Shown: piece by piece, positions 7,063 through 8,615 of the stretch
How the letters are laid out: the number at the start of each line of letters is the position of its first letter
Position numbering within the stretch: the first letter of the stretch is position 1
Source: Candidatus Stahliibacteriota bacterium
Lineage (GTDB): Bacteria; Hydrothermota; Tepidihabitantia; SM23-42
DNA length: 8,615 nucleotides
Assembly (NCBI GenBank): GCA_030613445.1
Contig: JAUWLY010000110.1
Coordinates: 1 to 8,615 of the forward strand
Direction of reading: 5' to 3'
The notes under the pieces: generated by a model
What the model was told of the DNA's origin: nothing
Database searches by the model: none
The model's input: only the letters and a program-made list of their open reading frames with translations
Program-made: the position numbers and the translations under genes

Positions 7063-8234
7063 TTTCTATATCTCCTTCTTGTCTTCTCGGTCTTCTCCCT
7101 TGAGAGTCTCAAGAGATCCTGTCCACTATATTTCTTTTTGCCGTCTTCATACACAGTTGTTCGCTCTGTACAACAGTAGCAGGGGTCAACTGCTGCCAAA
7201 ACCAAAGCAGCATCAGCAATAGAATAGCCTTTGACTGCAACCACGTTCGAAGCAATATTCATGAAACTTGGTGCTCTTACTTTGTGTCTGATCGGTTTGT
7301 TTGAACCGTCTGAACGAACGTAGTGAAAAACCTCACCACGAGGCGCTTCGTGTCGACCAATACCTTCTCCAGGAGGGATTTCATCAACTCTGGTTTCGAT
7401 CGGACCATCGGGCATATCTTTCAAACACTGCCTTACAATTTTGATCGATTCGAAACATTCAATCAATCTCACCTTGGCTTTAGCAAGTACATCCCCCTCA
7501 GGAAAAACAACCATATTCCAATCAACTTTGTCATAGGCATCAAATGGATCATCTTTCCGTACATCAATCGCATAGCCCGAACCCCGCGCGGTAGGACCGG
7601 TCACGGCATAGGCGATCGCATCTTCCTTTGGTAATATACCGACATTTTCAAGCCTCGCTCTAATAACAGGGTCATCAAGGATCGCATTGGTGAACATCGT
7701 GTTCTTCTTTTCTAAAAGGTCAAGGTACTTCTCTATCTTAGGGTAATCTTCGGGCAAGATATCTCTTCTTGCACCACCTATTTTATTTATCGCATAATGA
7801 TTTCGGTTCCCCATTATCAACTCAAATATATCGAGTAGAGGTTCACGATAACGCCAGACCCACATCCAAACCGTATTGTAACCGATAAAATGACCGGCTA
7901 AACCAAGCCACAGATAATGGGAATGAATGCGCTCCAGTTCACCAATAATCGTTCTGATATACTGCGCCCGAGGAGGCGGTGTAATATGAGCACAATCCTC
8001 CACTGCCAAGACATATGCATAAGGGTGTGAATCTGAACAAATACCACAAATCCTTTCAACTAGAAAAGGTACCTGATCCCATGTTAGGGTCGGCGAAATA
8101 AACTCATGACCGCGGTGGTTGTAGCCTATATTTATTTCCAGATCAACGACCTTCTCGCCTTCGACAATCAATTTGAAGAATTCCGGCTCTTCTTGTAATG
8201 GATGATATGGACCAATTGGCACTACTCTTCTCAA
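7059..8234 (-). CDS. Membrane-bound [NiFe] hydrogenase large (catalytic) subunit, group 4 type (MbhL/EchE/HycE-like)
   Basis: A 391-aa catalytic subunit that reduces protons or oxidises H2 at a NiFe(CN)2CO centre on the cytoplasmic side. L1 motif at 60-70: ERICGICSDSH, with C63 and C66. L2 motif at 350-358: DPCYCCTER, with ligands C352 and C355 plus an additional C354. All four nickel ligands are therefore present, which separates it from NuoD and from MBX/MBS-type relatives lacking them. Other family blocks: YNHRGHEF (38-45), GELERIHSHYLWLG (about 107-120) and GGARRDI. A basic 33-residue tail follows R358; in HycE a comparable tail is removed after the equivalent Arg during maturation, so cleavage is likely here. 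The start is TTG with AGGAGG 4 nt upstream; no ATG is near. The Mrp linkage fits subgroups 4b or 4d, but the subgroup is not settled from the sequence. Confidence 0.95.
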   Translation of the reverse strand: MRRVVPIGPYHPLQEEPEFFKLIVEGEKVVDLEINIGYNHRGHEFISPTLTWDQVPFLVERICGICSDSHPYAYVLAVEDCAHITPPPRAQYIRTIIGELERIHSHYLWLGLAGHFIGYNTVWMWVWRYREPLLDIFELIMGNRNHYAINKIGGARRDILPEDYPKIEKYLDLLEKKNTMFTNAILDDPVIRARLENVGILPKEDAIAYAVTGPTARGSGYAIDVRKDDPFDAYDKVDWNMVVFPEGDVLAKAKVRLIECFESIKIVRQCLKDMPDGPIETRVDEIPPGEGIGRHEAPRGEVFHYVRSDGSNKPIRHKVRAPSFMNIASNVVAVKGYSIADAALVLAAVDPCYCCTERTTVYEDGKKKYSGQDLLRLSREKTEKTRRRYRK

Positions 8235-8238
8235 TGTT

Positions 8239-8244
8239 CCTCCT
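8239..8244 (-). promoter_or_regulatory. Shine-Dalgarno supporting the TTG start of the large subunit
   Basis: AGGAGG on the coding strand, sharing bases with the TAG stop of the upstream gene and lying 4 nt before TTG 8234. The next in-frame candidate (GTG at codon 5) is 16 nt away, too far, so TTG is the best start. Confidence 0.7.
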
Positions 8245-8615
8245 AGAGTTTCTTCTTTATTCTTAGTTCCTTATGCTCATCCTGATAGTCGCGACGCAAA
8301 GGATGCAGGTCGGCAGGCCAGGTCTCAGCAGTCAACAGAGGAATGAGATTTGGATGACCGATGAAATCAATCCCCAACAGTTCGTGCATCTCCCTTTCTA
8401 TCCAATCAGCAGCCGGTAGGAAGGTGGCTAGACTCTTTATTTTCAAATCGTCTTTCGGGATCAATGTCTTTATATTATAATAGGTTCCCGCTTCATCATG
8501 AGTGAAGTGGTATATTATCTCCATACCCTCACGTGTATCAATACCTGTTGCAATCGAAAAACGAAATCCCTTTTTCTCGTGTAGAAATTTTGCAAATTCA
8601 TATACCTTTTCTCTT
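8243..8615 (-). CDS. NuoC-like 30 kDa subunit of the hydrogenase complex (MbhK/EchD-like), 5' end cut by the window edge
   Basis: C-terminal 123 residues of a respiratory-chain 30 kDa (NuoC) family protein, the hydrophilic subunit that packs against the large subunit in the peripheral arm. The signature is ADWIEREMHELLGIDFIGHP, matching ERE..[DE]LLGI.F.GHP of NuoC. The nearly constant LR after GHP(D/N) is changed: it reads GHPNLIPLL rather than GHPDLRRIL. The end, WPADLHPLRRDYQ, matches the usual 'HPLRKD(Y/F)' region. An ATG at 8524 is not the start: the reading frame stays open to the edge, the residues upstream (EFAKFLHEKKGFRFSIATG) look like the normal NuoC interior, and no suitably spaced ribosome site precedes that ATG. 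The stop TAG lies 8 nt before the large-subunit start. Its position fits the C-D order of complex I-like operons. Confidence 0.92.
   Translation of the reverse strand, partial: REKVYEFAKFLHEKKGFRFSIATGIDTREGMEIIYHFTHDEAGTYYNIKTLIPKDDLKIKSLATFLPAADWIEREMHELLGIDFIGHPNLIPLLTAETWPADLHPLRRDYQDEHKELRIKKKL

Larger units (their letters stand above)
1..8615 (-). other. Single co-directional hydrogenase-Mrp operon segment (11 genes, both ends open)
   Basis: All eleven genes lie on one strand with junctions between an 8-nt overlap and a 15-nt gap. Four junctions gain a start inside the previous stop (ATGA or TGATG), one overlaps by 8 nt, and at three the ribosome site shares bases with the upstream stop (TAAGGAGG or TAGGAGG). 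No promoter, terminator hairpin, tRNA, repeat array or mobile element was seen. The promoter must lie right of 8615 and the terminator left of 1. The NuoB-, NuoH- and NuoI-like partners needed for a working hydrogenase are not in the window. Confidence 0.9.

Noticed and set aside
7059..8234. Annotation as NuoD of complex I
   Set aside because: Both CxxC motifs that bind nickel are present, and the tail after the L2 motif is of the hydrogenase type. NuoD lacks these cysteines.
8243..8524. Complete small 93-aa NuoC-like gene starting at 8524
   Set aside because: The frame continues without a stop to the window edge and encodes typical NuoC interior sequence; the GAGGG before that ATG is one base away, too close to act as a ribosome site.
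1..8615. CRISPR arrays, tRNA or rRNA genes, insertion sequences, promoters and terminators
   Set aside because: Coding sequence fills the window with gaps of at most 15 nt, and no direct-repeat series, inverted-repeat ends or transposase motifs were seen.

Overview
The window is one uninterrupted stretch of a minus-strand operon that runs off both ends. It encodes a membrane-bound, group 4-type [NiFe] hydrogenase joined to an almost complete Mrp-type Na+/H+ antiporter module. There are eleven genes, none on the plus strand. Neighbouring genes overlap by up to 8 nt or are separated by at most 15 nt, so there is no internal promoter, terminator or gene-free stretch. Composition is moderately AT-rich. 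Nearly every gene has a strong Shine-Dalgarno (GGAGG type) and one start is TTG, which fits a bacterium better than an archaeon. The gene content suggests an anaerobic, fermentative or H2-cycling organism, perhaps from a little-studied lineage, but nothing here names the species.

In transcription order (right to left), the peripheral hydrogenase arm comes first. It consists of a NuoC-like 30 kDa subunit, whose 5' end is cut by the window edge, and a [NiFe] large subunit with all four nickel-ligand cysteines (8243-8615 and 7059-8234). Two NuoL/M/N-type ion-translocating subunits follow: a short one of 400 aa (5860-7062) and a long NuoL-like one of about 640 aa with a C-terminal lateral-helix type tail (3938-5860). 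The Mrp module completes the window: a fused MbhD/MbhE (MrpA C-terminal) protein, MrpB, MrpC, MrpD, MrpE, MrpF and the start of MrpG, which is cut by the left edge.

Inferred working model: the hydrogenase arm exchanges electrons between a low-potential donor (ferredoxin, formate or CO through partners not visible here) and H+/H2. The membrane arm couples this to H+ and/or Na+ movement, as in the MBH, MBX/MBS and Mrp-linked formate hydrogenlyase complexes. The small [4Fe-4S] subunit (NuoB-like), the NuoH-like membrane anchor and the ferredoxin-like NuoI subunit are absent and should lie beyond one of the edges. The most notable points are three antiporter-like subunits in one operon, an unusually short antiporter subunit without the first two helices, and loss of the key TM5 glutamate in the long NuoL-like subunit.
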